Positions 8,816 through 16,321 of a DNA stretch of 45,426 nucleotides are shown piece by piece. Location of the stretch: positions 1-45,426 of the forward strand of contig PLUL01000023.1 of the NCBI GenBank assembly GCA_003164895.1. The letters are read 5' to 3'. Numbering within the stretch: position 1 is the first letter of the stretch; each line of letters opens with the position of its first letter. A program made the position numbers and the translations under genes. The notes beneath the pieces are model-generated. The model had not been told where the DNA came from and did not search any database. It saw only the letters and a list, made by a program, of their open reading frames with translations. Source of the DNA: Bacteroidota bacterium (GTDB lineage: Bacteria > Bacteroidota > Bacteroidia > Palsa-948).

Positions 8816-9379
8816 TTAATTATTTAAAAGTTCGTTATATAATTCACGAAGGCGTTCCCTGAGAAATAATACCGCATATCTTTTTCTTGAAAGAAGCGTA
8901 TTCACGCTGTCGCCTGTCATCTCTGCAATTTCCTTAAAACTTTTTTCGTCAATTTCATGAAGCATAAAAACTTCGCGCTGTTCTTTCGGAAGCTCATCCA
9001 GAGCGTTTTCCAGCTCTTCCATCGCGGCAGACCGAAGCATTTTATTTTCAGGCGAATCGTTTTGTGCGGGAAGAATATCTGCCAGATTGAGCATCTCGCC
9101 TTCATCTTCTCTTTTATAAGACAAATGTTTTTCAAGCGACTCCGGTTTTTTCTTGCGAAAAAGATCAGTGATTTTATTTCGGGCAACGGTAAACAGCCAA
9201 GCGCCAACATTCTCAATCGGCTGCGTAAAGCGCGTGGCTTCGATGAGCTGATAAAAGACATCCTGCAGAATATCTTCAGCATCATCGGCATCAGGAATGC
9301 GCTTACGGATAAAATCCAGCAAACGCGGGCTTTCCTTTTTCACCGTCTCCTGAATGGATTGGTTTTGGTGCTCCGTCAT
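8816..9379 (-). CDS. ECF-type RNA polymerase sigma factor (sigma-70 family)
   Basis: A 187-residue sigma factor with regions 2 and 4 only. Region 2 covers DADDAEDILQDVFYQLIEA and WLFTVARNKITDLFRKKK (core binding and -10 recognition). Region 4 covers ALDELPKEQREVFMLHEID and FKEIAEMTGDSVNTLLSRKR (helix-turn-helix for -35/-33 recognition). The frame is open further upstream, but ATG 9379 (MTEHQNQ) gives the normal N terminus, and a TACATTTG box (9388-9395) fits transcription starting just before it. The small membrane protein gene follows at 18 bp and may regulate it. Confidence 0.9.
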   Translation of the reverse strand: MTEHQNQSIQETVKKESPRLLDFIRKRIPDADDAEDILQDVFYQLIEATRFTQPIENVGAWLFTVARNKITDLFRKKKPESLEKHLSYKREDEGEMLNLADILPAQNDSPENKMLRSAAMEELENALDELPKEQREVFMLHEIDEKSFKEIAEMTGDSVNTLLSRKRYAVLFLRERLRELYNELLNN

Positions 9380-9387
9380 AACTGAAT

Positions 9388-9395
9388 CAAATGTA
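9388..9395 (-). promoter_or_regulatory. Candidate -7 box (TACATTTG) for the ECF sigma operon
   Basis: The minus strand reads TACATTTG, matching TANNTTTG, and ends 8 nt before the ATG at 9379, which would give a leaderless or nearly leaderless transcript. No clear -33 TTTG is visible, as could be expected if the gene is autoregulated by its own ECF factor. Confidence 0.4.
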
Positions 9396-9486
9396 AGCGT
9401 AATTGCCTTCATGCTCATAAAGACGAACGAGGAAAACAAATATTGTATGAGTTGTGAAAGTTTAGAAAGTTGGAAAGTAAAAAAGT

Positions 9487-10023
9487 TTAAGGCGGATATG
9501 GTCCGCGAAAACGGGTGCAGGGAAGATTAAAACATTGTTTAGGATAGTTCACGCTGATATTTTTCACTTCGGCGTTCTGAACTTCAAAAGTAAGATCAGG
9601 TTTTAAAAACCATTCTTTAAAGCAAACTGTATCCACCGCTTCAAAAGATTTGGTTTCGATTCTGTGTTCTTGCAAAAATTTGTTGTAGTAAGCAGTATCT
9701 TTTTTTTCTTCATCCACGATCAGATATTTTCCTGCAGGAAGTTTGGCGTGAAATTTTCCCGCAGTATCGGTGATGAGTTCCATAAATATTTTACTGTCGA
9801 AGGAATTGATTTCACCTTTCTTTATATATATCTTTTTAGTGGGTTTTGGTTTTGGAATTGCCAACTGCGCTAAAAGTTCAGCAGGTGGACGCGCCCCACC
9901 GCAGTAAGCCGAAGTTCCGGTAATTATGCCCGAAACAGAATACTGCTTTGCTTTTTTCTTTGACTCTTTTTGCTGAAAAGAAAAAAGCGTGAAGCAGAAA
10001 ACGGAAAGAAAAAATATTCTCAT
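9487..10023 (-). CDS. Secreted protein with a carboxypeptidase-regulatory-like fold, function unknown
   Basis: A 178-residue protein with an N-terminal signal peptide (MRIFFLSVFCFTLFSFQQ). After a Lys-rich stretch comes VSGIITGTSAYCGGARPP, then a beta-rich region with TDTAGKFHAKLPAGKYLIVD, the strand pattern of Cna-B/carboxypeptidase-regulatory-like domains. The C terminus has paired cysteines (KQCFNLPCTRFRGPYPP). It ends a same-strand run with an RRM protein (33 bp upstream), a sugar permease and a saccharopine-dehydrogenase-like enzyme. I do not recognise a specific function. Confidence 0.72.
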   Translation of the reverse strand: MRIFFLSVFCFTLFSFQQKESKKKAKQYSVSGIITGTSAYCGGARPPAELLAQLAIPKPKPTKKIYIKKGEINSFDSKIFMELITDTAGKFHAKLPAGKYLIVDEEKKDTAYYNKFLQEHRIETKSFEAVDTVCFKEWFLKPDLTFEVQNAEVKNISVNYPKQCFNLPCTRFRGPYPP

Positions 10024-10056
10024 GGTTTGGTTAAAAGCAAATATACTGCCAATAAA

Positions 10057-10320
10057 TCAAAGCTTATCAAACCTGCTTTTTTTCTCTACCGCTTCTTTTA
10101 CTTCCAAAGGTTTTCCCCTTAGCTCTTTTCCGTTCATCGCTTCAATGGCTTTGAGAGCATCGGCTTTCTTTTCAAACTCAATGAATCCAAATCCTTTGGA
10201 TGACCAGTCGGCACGGTCATAAATAATTTTTGTGGAAAGAATTTCTCCGTGCACCGCGAAGATGCTTTCGAGCTCTAGTTCATTTACATCCTTATGGATG
10301 TTCTTTACAAATAGTTTCAT
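10057..10320 (-). CDS. RNA-binding protein with a single RRM domain
   Basis: An 87-residue protein made almost entirely of one RNA recognition motif. RNP2 is KLFVKNI at the N terminus, RNP1 is SKGFGFIEF at about residues 47-55, and the linking pattern (beta-alpha-beta-beta-alpha-beta) is complete (ALKAIEAMNGKELRGKPLEV). The short basic tail KKSRFDKL follows. Single-RRM proteins of this size are common in Bacteroidota and Cyanobacteria and bind single-stranded RNA. Its ATG overlaps the permease stop in an ATGA (10317-10320), so translation is probably coupled to the permease gene. Confidence 0.9.
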   Translation of the reverse strand: MKLFVKNIHKDVNELELESIFAVHGEILSTKIIYDRADWSSKGFGFIEFEKKADALKAIEAMNGKELRGKPLEVKEAVEKKSRFDKL

Positions 10321-11582
10321 TTTGTTTTCCAGTTTAAAATTTTATAACCCTTGATACTGTAAAATAAAATAAAAATATAACACGGAACCATGATCCAGTA
10401 CGCCTCCTGATGTCCGATGGAAGGAACATCTGCCAGTTTTCCATAAAGCAAAGGCAGCGTCGCTCCACCTGCAATTGCCATAATGAGCAGCGCTGAACCT
10501 GTCTTTGTAAATTTTCCTAAACCATCAATTGCAAGCGGCCAGATGGCAGGCCACATCAATGCGTTGGCAAGTCCGAGCAATGCAATGAACAATACCGAAG
10601 TATAGCCATGCGTAACGATTGCAACAATGCTGAAAAGAATTCCAACCACCGCAGAAATCGCCAACGCCTTGGATTGTGAAATTAATTTCGGAATAGAAAA
10701 AATACCGATGATGTAGCCGATTACCATGGCAGTTAACGTATAAGCTGTAAAGTTTTTTGTTTCGGATAATAAAATTCCCTGCGATTGTCCGTAACTGCCG
10801 ATGGTATCGCCAGCCATCACTTCTACTCCCACATAAAGAAAAAGTGCGACCACTCCAAGAATTAAATTCGGAAATTGGAAAATACTTTTCTTCTCAGAAA
10901 CCACTTTTATTTCATCGCTTTCTTCAGCTTCAATTTCAGGAAGCGGAGAAAAATAGATCATAAGCGCCAGCACGACAAGTACACCAGCCATTATCGAATA
11001 AGGAAATACTACACGCAAAGCAAGCTCATCAAGTCGTAATGCTTTTTGAACTGCATCCAATTGCCGGATCTCTTTCACAAAAGCATCTGCGTCCGACAAA
11101 ACTATTGCACCAAGAATTATCGGAGCTAGCACTCCTGCAACTTTATTACAGATTCCCATGATGCTGATCCGTTTTGCAGCGCTTTCAATCGGACCAACGA
11201 TCGTTATGTAAGGATTGGATGCTGTTTGCAGAATTGACAATCCTGTGCCGATGATAAAAAGTCCAAGCAGAAATAATTCATACGTGCGTGTGTGCGCAGC
11301 GGGAATAAAAACCAAAGCTCCCGCTGCCATCACCTGCAATCCAAGCATCATTCCTTTTTTGAATCCTGTTTTCTCCAGCACCCATGAAGACGGCAACGCC
11401 ATTACGAAATAGGAAATATAAAATGCAAATGCAACAAGTAACGATTGAAAAGTATTTAGTTCACAGGCAATCTTTAAATACTGGATAAGAGTTCCGTTGA
11501 GCCAAGTAATAAATCCGAAAATAAAAAATAGGGCTCCGATTATAAGCGTAGGAACAAAATTCGACTTGGTTGAGTTGGTCAT
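10317..11582 (-). CDS. MFS sugar permease, FucP/GluP (glucose/galactose/fucose:H+ symporter) family
   Basis: A 421-residue polytopic protein with about 12 membrane helices. Family hallmarks are visible: FIFGFITWLNGTLIQYLK in helix 1, LPSSWVLEKTGFKKGMMLGL at the helix 2-3 loop, and LQTASNPYITIVGP in helix 4-5, the segment that defines the glucose/galactose transporter subgroup. A cytosolic Glu-rich loop (EIEAEESDE) separates the halves. The start ATG overlaps the stop of the upstream enzyme gene by one base (TAATG), and its stop overlaps the RRM gene start, so all three are translationally linked. The exact sugar cannot be read from sequence alone. Confidence 0.9.
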   Translation of the reverse strand: MTNSTKSNFVPTLIIGALFFIFGFITWLNGTLIQYLKIACELNTFQSLLVAFAFYISYFVMALPSSWVLEKTGFKKGMMLGLQVMAAGALVFIPAAHTRTYELFLLGLFIIGTGLSILQTASNPYITIVGPIESAAKRISIMGICNKVAGVLAPIILGAIVLSDADAFVKEIRQLDAVQKALRLDELALRVVFPYSIMAGVLVVLALMIYFSPLPEIEAEESDEIKVVSEKKSIFQFPNLILGVVALFLYVGVEVMAGDTIGSYGQSQGILLSETKNFTAYTLTAMVIGYIIGIFSIPKLISQSKALAISAVVGILFSIVAIVTHGYTSVLFIALLGLANALMWPAIWPLAIDGLGKFTKTGSALLIMAIAGGATLPLLYGKLADVPSIGHQEAYWIMVPCYIFILFYSIKGYKILNWKTK

Positions 11583-12931
11583 TAATTATGCTTTTCAATG
11601 AATTTGATTCCGAAATTTTCAAGTTCGGCAAGAACCGAATTGTAAATTTCTTTCACCGTTGGAACCAAAACTCCTTTCAGATTTATTTTTCCGTTCAGAA
11701 TAAGTTTTGTTGCAATTGCAAGCGGAAGTCCTACTGTTTTCGACATCGCAGTATTTACCTGATCATCTCCGATCACAACAAGCGAAGATGTTATTTTTTT
11801 GAGTTTCGATTTCTTATCCTTGAATTCAAATAAATGCTGCATCACCACCATGTCTTTATCGTTCGGCTTCAAACTCCATTTTCTCATCAACAAGTCAAGA
11901 AGAATTCCGGCAGGCGAAGCATCTTTCAATCCGATCTTTTGATTCTTAAAAATCCCCAACCACTCCAGTTTTTTCATCACAGTAGAATTTTCTTTCTCAT
12001 GCAAGAACTTTGCAAGTTTCTTCTTCACGCTTCCGCCTTTGCTGGCAGGTAAAAAAGATTCTATCAAACTGGGCCATGTTGTATTTTCAGAATCAGAAAC
12101 TTTGCAATTATCATCCGTCATTCCAAGTTGAACAAACGAATTCCATGCTTTGCAGTAACCGTGCATCCGCAACGTTCCGCGCAGCATATTTTTCACCTCC
12201 TGCAATCCGTACAACTCTTTATAAGAAAGAGAATCACGATTTGCATACGCTTCAAATTTTCCGTAGCCATCAACTAAAACTGTATCAGTAGTCGTGAATA
12301 ATCTTGGGTAAGGAATGTATTTTATTTTTCCGTTCTCTAAATATTGCGCAGTGCCCCCTGCTGATTCGCCCGTTTGTCCTGCTAAAACCACCGCGCGCGG
12401 ACTCCATGTAAATTTATATCCCCATGGATTATCATTTGATTCAGGCGCGACCAATCCACCGCAGTAAGATTTAAACGTAACCATCTTGCCTCCGTTTGCT
12501 TTTATCTCATCAATCACTTTCATAGCTGAAAGATGATCTATGCCCGGATCCAAACCAATTTCATTTAGCAAAATCACCCCTGCTTTTTTTGCTTCAGCAT
12601 CCAATTCTCTCATCTGTTTGGAAACATAACTTGCCGTAGCCAGATTTTTCTTTTGCTTCAAACATTCTTTCGCAACCGGTAAATGCAAAGTGGCAGGAAG
12701 CATGGAGATAACAATATCTGCTTTTGCAATTTCTCCGGCACGCTGCGTTTCATTATTCATATCAAAAGCAATAGCATTCGCATTCGGATGATTCCCGATT
12801 TTTTGTTTTGCAAGTTCAACAGAAATATCCGCAACGGTAATTTTCCAATTCTCTGCAGAAGAATTATCCAGAAGATATTTTATTAACGTTGAAGCGGAAC
12901 GACCTGCGCCAATGAGAAGAATGTTTTTCAT
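11582..12931 (-). CDS. Saccharopine dehydrogenase-like oxidoreductase (L-glutamate-forming type)
   Basis: A 449-residue enzyme. An N-terminal Rossmann fold begins ILLIGAGRSASTLIKYLL. The catalytic region has ILLNEIGLDPGIDHLSAMK, a SYCGGLVAPESNDNPWGYKF segment and SPRAVVLAGQ, which are typical of Lys9-type saccharopine dehydrogenases. Such enzymes split saccharopine into 2-aminoadipate semialdehyde and glutamate with NAD(P)+ in lysine catabolism, or run in reverse. No lysine-ketoglutarate reductase is nearby. Sharing an operon with a sugar permease and an RRM protein is odd for lysine metabolism. A TACCTTCG box on the minus strand (12946-12953) lies 14 bp upstream. Confidence 0.87.
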   Translation of the reverse strand: MKNILLIGAGRSASTLIKYLLDNSSAENWKITVADISVELAKQKIGNHPNANAIAFDMNNETQRAGEIAKADIVISMLPATLHLPVAKECLKQKKNLATASYVSKQMRELDAEAKKAGVILLNEIGLDPGIDHLSAMKVIDEIKANGGKMVTFKSYCGGLVAPESNDNPWGYKFTWSPRAVVLAGQTGESAGGTAQYLENGKIKYIPYPRLFTTTDTVLVDGYGKFEAYANRDSLSYKELYGLQEVKNMLRGTLRMHGYCKAWNSFVQLGMTDDNCKVSDSENTTWPSLIESFLPASKGGSVKKKLAKFLHEKENSTVMKKLEWLGIFKNQKIGLKDASPAGILLDLLMRKWSLKPNDKDMVVMQHLFEFKDKKSKLKKITSSLVVIGDDQVNTAMSKTVGLPLAIATKLILNGKINLKGVLVPTVKEIYNSVLAELENFGIKFIEKHN

Positions 12932-12979
12932 ACAGAAAATATTTACGAAGGTAAAAAGTTTAACTAATCTATTAATTGA

Positions 12980-14344
12980 TCAAAACTTCAATCGCTTAGA
13001 CACATAATTGAATCTCAGGAAAAGAGAAATAGCTGCCAACGTGAGAGCGATGGTAAGTCCGTACCAGATACCCTGAACTCCGAATCCAAAAATAAAAGCA
13101 AGCGCATAACTGCTCGGCAATCCGATAAGCCAATAACACACAAGCGTTATCACCGTAGGAATATTTACATCCTTCATTCCGCGTAGCGAGCCAAGCGCTA
13201 CCACTTGGATGCCATCGGAAAGCTGAAAGAAAGCAGCAATCAATAAAAGCGAGGCAACAATTTTCTGCACTTCGGGTTCATCGTTAAAGAAAGTTGGAAA
13301 CGTAAACCGAAGCAAGACAAAAACTATTGCAAAGAAAATTTGCGTGGTAATTACAATTGCAAACGCACTGAATGCCGCCTGACGAAGTGAAGGAATATTT
13401 TTTTCTCCCAACTGATTTCCTACACGCACACTCGCTGCCGCGCTGATTCCGCTGGCAATTAAATAAGTCATTGCGGCAAGCTGCAAAGCGATTTGATGCG
13501 CTGCCTGTTCGCGTTTTCCGATCCATCCTATCATCACTAATGCGAAAGCAAATGCTCCCACTTCAAAAACCCATTGCAGTCCCGAACCGGCGCCAATGCT
13601 GAATATTTTTTTCATCCGTTCTAAAGAAATACTTTTGAATGCAAGAGCTTGGCGGTATTTTCTAAAATGTCGGTCGTAATAAATATAAAGGAACATGGCG
13701 ACCGCCATTGCCAGCCGAGAATAAAATGTTGCCCAGCACGCGCCCATCATTCCCATAGCAGAAAAACCAAATTTTCCGTAGATAAGAATATAATTCAGCA
13801 ATACATTCAGAAGATTTGTTCCGATGGTAATGATCATAGCAAAACGAGTGAACGACAATCCTTCGGCAAACTGTTTGAAGGAAGCAAAGATTGCAAGCGG
13901 AATCATTCCGAGCATCATCACGTTGAGAAAAGGAATGGCAAGCGCCACCACATCCTTCGGCTGATCGAGATGACGCATGAGCGGAGAAGCAAAAAAAAGA
14001 AAAAGAAAAAGAAAAACATTTGTAATCACATTCACAATGAGCGCATGACTGAGAAGTTTTTTATTCTCACTTACGTTACCTATACTATCGGCTTCGGCAG
14101 CAAGCGGTGTAACTCCATACGAAACTCCCATGCCGAAAACAAGAACCAGAAAATAAAAACCGTTGGCAAGCGACACTGCCGCCTGCGCGGTGGTGCCGCT
14201 GTAACCCGCAACGCTTTCTTTAATGCCGCCCACCATGGCAATATCCACCACGCCCACCATCACATTGCCAAGGTTGCTCAGGCACACGGGCCATGCAAGA
14301 AGAATGGTTTTGCGAAAATGTTCTTTAAAATTCTTTGTGAGCAT
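12980..14344 (-). CDS. MATE family efflux transporter
   Basis: A 454-residue protein with 12 predicted membrane helices in two homologous halves. MVGVVDIAMVGGIKESVAGY in helix 1-2 and GMGVSYGVTPLAAEADSIGN in the helix 2-3 loop are typical of NorM/DinF-like MATE proteins, which exchange Na+ or H+ for cationic drugs or metabolites. Length is normal. On the minus strand a TATCTTCG box (14352-14359) lies 7 nt before the ATG, with TTG 17 bp further upstream, a plausible promoter that reaches into the first unit of the adjacent 21-bp array. Confidence 0.92.
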   Translation of the reverse strand: MLTKNFKEHFRKTILLAWPVCLSNLGNVMVGVVDIAMVGGIKESVAGYSGTTAQAAVSLANGFYFLVLVFGMGVSYGVTPLAAEADSIGNVSENKKLLSHALIVNVITNVFLFLFLFFASPLMRHLDQPKDVVALAIPFLNVMMLGMIPLAIFASFKQFAEGLSFTRFAMIITIGTNLLNVLLNYILIYGKFGFSAMGMMGACWATFYSRLAMAVAMFLYIYYDRHFRKYRQALAFKSISLERMKKIFSIGAGSGLQWVFEVGAFAFALVMIGWIGKREQAAHQIALQLAAMTYLIASGISAAASVRVGNQLGEKNIPSLRQAAFSAFAIVITTQIFFAIVFVLLRFTFPTFFNDEPEVQKIVASLLLIAAFFQLSDGIQVVALGSLRGMKDVNIPTVITLVCYWLIGLPSSYALAFIFGFGVQGIWYGLTIALTLAAISLFLRFNYVSKRLKF

Positions 14345-14368
14345 AAGTTTGCGAAGATAATAGAATGG

Positions 14369-14852
14369 AGTAAGCTCAATTTAAACGAAGCCAATATCAA
14401 TTTTTGTCAGAGTGAGCTGAATCCGAACCAAAGTGAGTTGAATCGGAACGAAAGTGAGCGTGATTTATGTCAAAGCAAGCTGAACCCGAGCGCAAGCAAG
14501 CTAAATCTGGGTATGCCGATACCTGATCGGCAGTAAACCAAGCTCAATCACTGTTAAAGCAAGCACGATTGGAGCAATAGCGAGCTCGATCCGTGTAAAC
14601 CGCGCTCACTTTGGGGCAAATCATGCTCACTTTGCAATAAATCCTGTTCACTTTGGGTTAGATCCTGTTCAAGTTGACCTCAAACCTGCGTGCCCGCAGG
14701 CAAATCATACTCATGTAGGTTTGGAAGTGTATTGCTTTGGGTTGGGTTAGTATTGTTTTAGGTTGAGACCTGCCTGCAGGAAGGCTGGTTAGTATTGCTT
14801 TGTCTCAAGTCATGTTCACTTTGGATTGAGACCTGCCTGCCGGCAGGCAGGT
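14369..14852. repeat. Degenerate array of 23 units, about 21 bp each, filling the intergenic region
   Basis: From 14345 to 14948 there is no gene I accept. The space is filled by units that begin at 14369, 14390, 14411, 14432, 14453, 14474, 14495, 14516, 14537, 14558, 14579, 14599, 14620, 14640, 14661, 14682, 14703, 14725, 14747, 14768, 14789, 14810 and 14831. All units are 20-22 bp. Left units carry AGTGAGC or AGCAAGC followed by YRAAYC on the plus strand; right units carry the complement, GCTCACTTTG. No identical repeats and no spacers are present, so it is not a CRISPR array. Units at 14682, 14768 and 14831 are GC-rich palindromes of the same length. Confidence 0.85.
14831..14852. repeat. 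Perfect 22-bp GC-rich palindrome
   Basis: The half-site ACCTGCCTGCC is followed immediately by its exact reverse complement, giving a 22-bp perfect palindrome in otherwise AT-rich DNA. A decayed relative occupies 14768-14788, a shorter hairpin (CCTGCG TGCC CGCAGG) lies at 14685-14700, and a four-mismatch copy lies at 18570-18591. It ends the 21-bp array in phase with it. It lies about 65 bp upstream of the methyltransferase promoter box. Confidence 0.9.
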
Positions 14853-14918
14853 GTGGTTTGTTCTTATGAAAAAGAAGGAGAGTTGATTAACAAAGAATAA
14901 AGAAAAGAAGATAAAAAG

Positions 14919-14926
14919 TATATTTG
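14919..14926 (+). promoter_or_regulatory. Candidate -7 box (TATATTTG) upstream of the methyltransferase remnant
   Basis: An exact TANNTTTG match 22 bp before the ATG at 14949, implying a leader of roughly 15-18 nt. No TTTG lies at the usual -33 distance. If active, it would still transcribe the HNH nuclease gene downstream. Confidence 0.45.
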
Positions 14927-14948
14927 TTGCGTATATTGAATTCAGATA

Positions 14949-15185
14949 ATGGAAGTATTTTCAGATTTATATCTTGGTGATAGCAAAAGGGAACTTAAAA
15001 AACTCCCAAACAATTCCATTGATCTCATTGTAACTTCCCCACCATATGCAGACCAAAGAAAAAACACTTATGGCGGTATAAACCCTGACGAATATGTTGA
15101 TTGGTTCTTACCAATATCAGAACAACTCTTAAGAGTGTTGAAACCAACAGGAACTTTCATTCTAAATATTAAGGAAAAAATTTGA
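14949..15185 (+). pseudogene. Truncated site-specific DNA methyltransferase (N-terminal 78 residues)
   Basis: The fragment reads as the start of a beta-class N4-cytosine/N6-adenine DNA methyltransferase. It has an N-terminal YLGDSKRELKKLPNNSIDLI strand, catalytic motif IV TSPPY at about residues 30-34, then ADQRKNTYGG and a strand ending FILNIKEK. The reading stops right there. The rest of the enzyme, including the AdoMet-binding FxGxG motif that follows in this class, is absent in all frames; instead an HNH gene begins two bases later. The product cannot be an active methyltransferase. It looks like one edge of a replacement or deletion event. Confidence 0.85.
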
Positions 15186-15186
15186 A

Positions 15187-16116
15187 ATGAGTTACGAAGG
15201 TGAAATGCTCAAAGATTTGGCAATGCCAAGTCGAAAAGAAGTTGAACAAGTTTTACTGAAAATTTTATTTAGGCACAATGGAGTAATAAAAGAGTTTGCC
15301 TCCGGTGAGGAAATTGTGAATGAAATTGCTGACGAATTTCATTTAAAGAAGAATCAAAGAACTGCTGTATTAGAAAGGATTTACCGCAAAGAAAATAGAA
15401 TTGTAAAAACACCACTTTGGCATCGTTTACTTTATCGTGCAGCAGATTCATTAGCAAAAGAAAAATTTGTTTCAAGACCGACCTCAACAATTCTGCTTAC
15501 AAATAAGAAAGAATGGATGCTAACAGAAAATGGTTTTGATGAAGCATTGAAGATTTTGAACATTCCAAAAACACAAAAGGAATTTCTTTCAACAAAATCT
15601 TATGAGGTTCAAAAAGTCGTAAAGAAATTAATTGCAACACCAAGACCAGAAAACTACAATCCATTTGATAAAGAAAAGAAAGTTGCAAAGATTACAAGGG
15701 AATCAGCAATTAGAACAAGAGGTTTTCGTCAAGCAGTTATTGAAGCTTATGATTACAAGTGTGCTTTTTGTGGAATGAAATTAAATTCTTTAACTGATAA
15801 GAGTTGGGAAGTTGAAGCTGCACATATTGTTCCCCATAGTGAAAAAGGGAAAGATGATATTTTAAATGGCTTGTCTCTATGCCACTTGCATCATTGGGCA
15901 TTTGATGCTGGCTGGTTTGCACTACACGATGATTTTACAATTCAAGTTTCCCTAAAAGTAAATTCTTTGCCTTCTGACTTTGGTAGAATGGGTGATTTTG
16001 ATTTCATTAGAATATTTTCCAATAAAAATTCAAAAATATTTCTTCCAAAAAGAAAAGAAATTTACCCTCATCAAAAGGCAATTAGTTGGCACCGTGAAAA
16101 TAAATTCTGTTATTAA
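15187..16116 (+). CDS. HNH endonuclease, restriction type, with N-terminal winged-helix-like domain
   Basis: A 309-residue protein. The N-terminal half (about 10-110) looks like a winged-helix DNA-binding domain as in Mrr-like restriction proteins (EVEQVLLKILFRHNGVIKEF, then a segment ending WMLTENGFDEAL). The C-terminal half carries an HNH nuclease: KCAFCGMKL (zinc CXXC), EAAHIVPHSEKG (first His), DDILNGLSLCHLHHWAFDAG (Asn, second Cys/His pair and final His). The catalytic residues are all present, so the enzyme looks intact. It starts one base after the methyltransferase fragment stops, and its cognate modification enzyme is not visible, so it may target modified DNA or be an orphan. Confidence 0.88.
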   Translation: MSYEGEMLKDLAMPSRKEVEQVLLKILFRHNGVIKEFASGEEIVNEIADEFHLKKNQRTAVLERIYRKENRIVKTPLWHRLLYRAADSLAKEKFVSRPTSTILLTNKKEWMLTENGFDEALKILNIPKTQKEFLSTKSYEVQKVVKKLIATPRPENYNPFDKEKKVAKITRESAIRTRGFRQAVIEAYDYKCAFCGMKLNSLTDKSWEVEAAHIVPHSEKGKDDILNGLSLCHLHHWAFDAGWFALHDDFTIQVSLKVNSLPSDFGRMGDFDFIRIFSNKNSKIFLPKRKEIYPHQKAISWHRENKFCY

Positions 16117-16129
16117 AACATTTTTAAAG

Positions 16130-16321
16130 ATGAAAAACAATAAAATTATTTATTCCCTAAACGAAAACGATATTCAGACAGTAGCTTTTCAAGAATTAGA
16201 AAGAAATTTATCTTCACATGAAATAGAAAAAATAAAAAATTCTATTGCTGAGAAAATAAACTGGTATGACGCAATTGCTGATTCAATAAATGAAACCATT
16301 GGGTCACAAGCAGAATCTTAG
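16130..16321 (+). CDS. Small acidic protein beside restriction genes, function unknown
   Basis: A 63-residue ORF starting MKNNKIIYSLNENDIQTVAF and containing LSSHEIEKIKNSIAEKINWY followed by DAIADSINETIG. The pattern of a short strand, a helix and a W-Y-[DE]-A-I helix recurs in small proteins I recall from Bacteroidota accessory regions, with no known function. It starts 13 bp after the HNH gene stop and is read in the same direction, so it is likely co-transcribed. It could be a small partner of the nuclease, but nothing in the sequence proves that. Confidence 0.62.
   Translation: MKNNKIIYSLNENDIQTVAFQELERNLSSHEIEKIKNSIAEKINWYDAIADSINETIGSQAES

Noticed and set aside
13649-14536. A long plus-strand frame whose end encodes heptapeptides like SELNPNQ
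   Set aside because: It runs antisense through the MATE gene and its repeats are the noncoding 21-bp array read in one frame (21 bp = 7 codons); the N-terminal part has no protein-like pattern.
14369-14852. CRISPR array
   Set aside because: Units are contiguous and degenerate, with no identical repeats, no unique spacers of 26-40 bp and no cas genes nearby.
15180-15190. Simple frameshift in the methyltransferase at the A/T run
   Set aside because: No frame downstream continues the methyltransferase; the next sequence is a complete HNH protein, so the loss is a real truncation or replacement.
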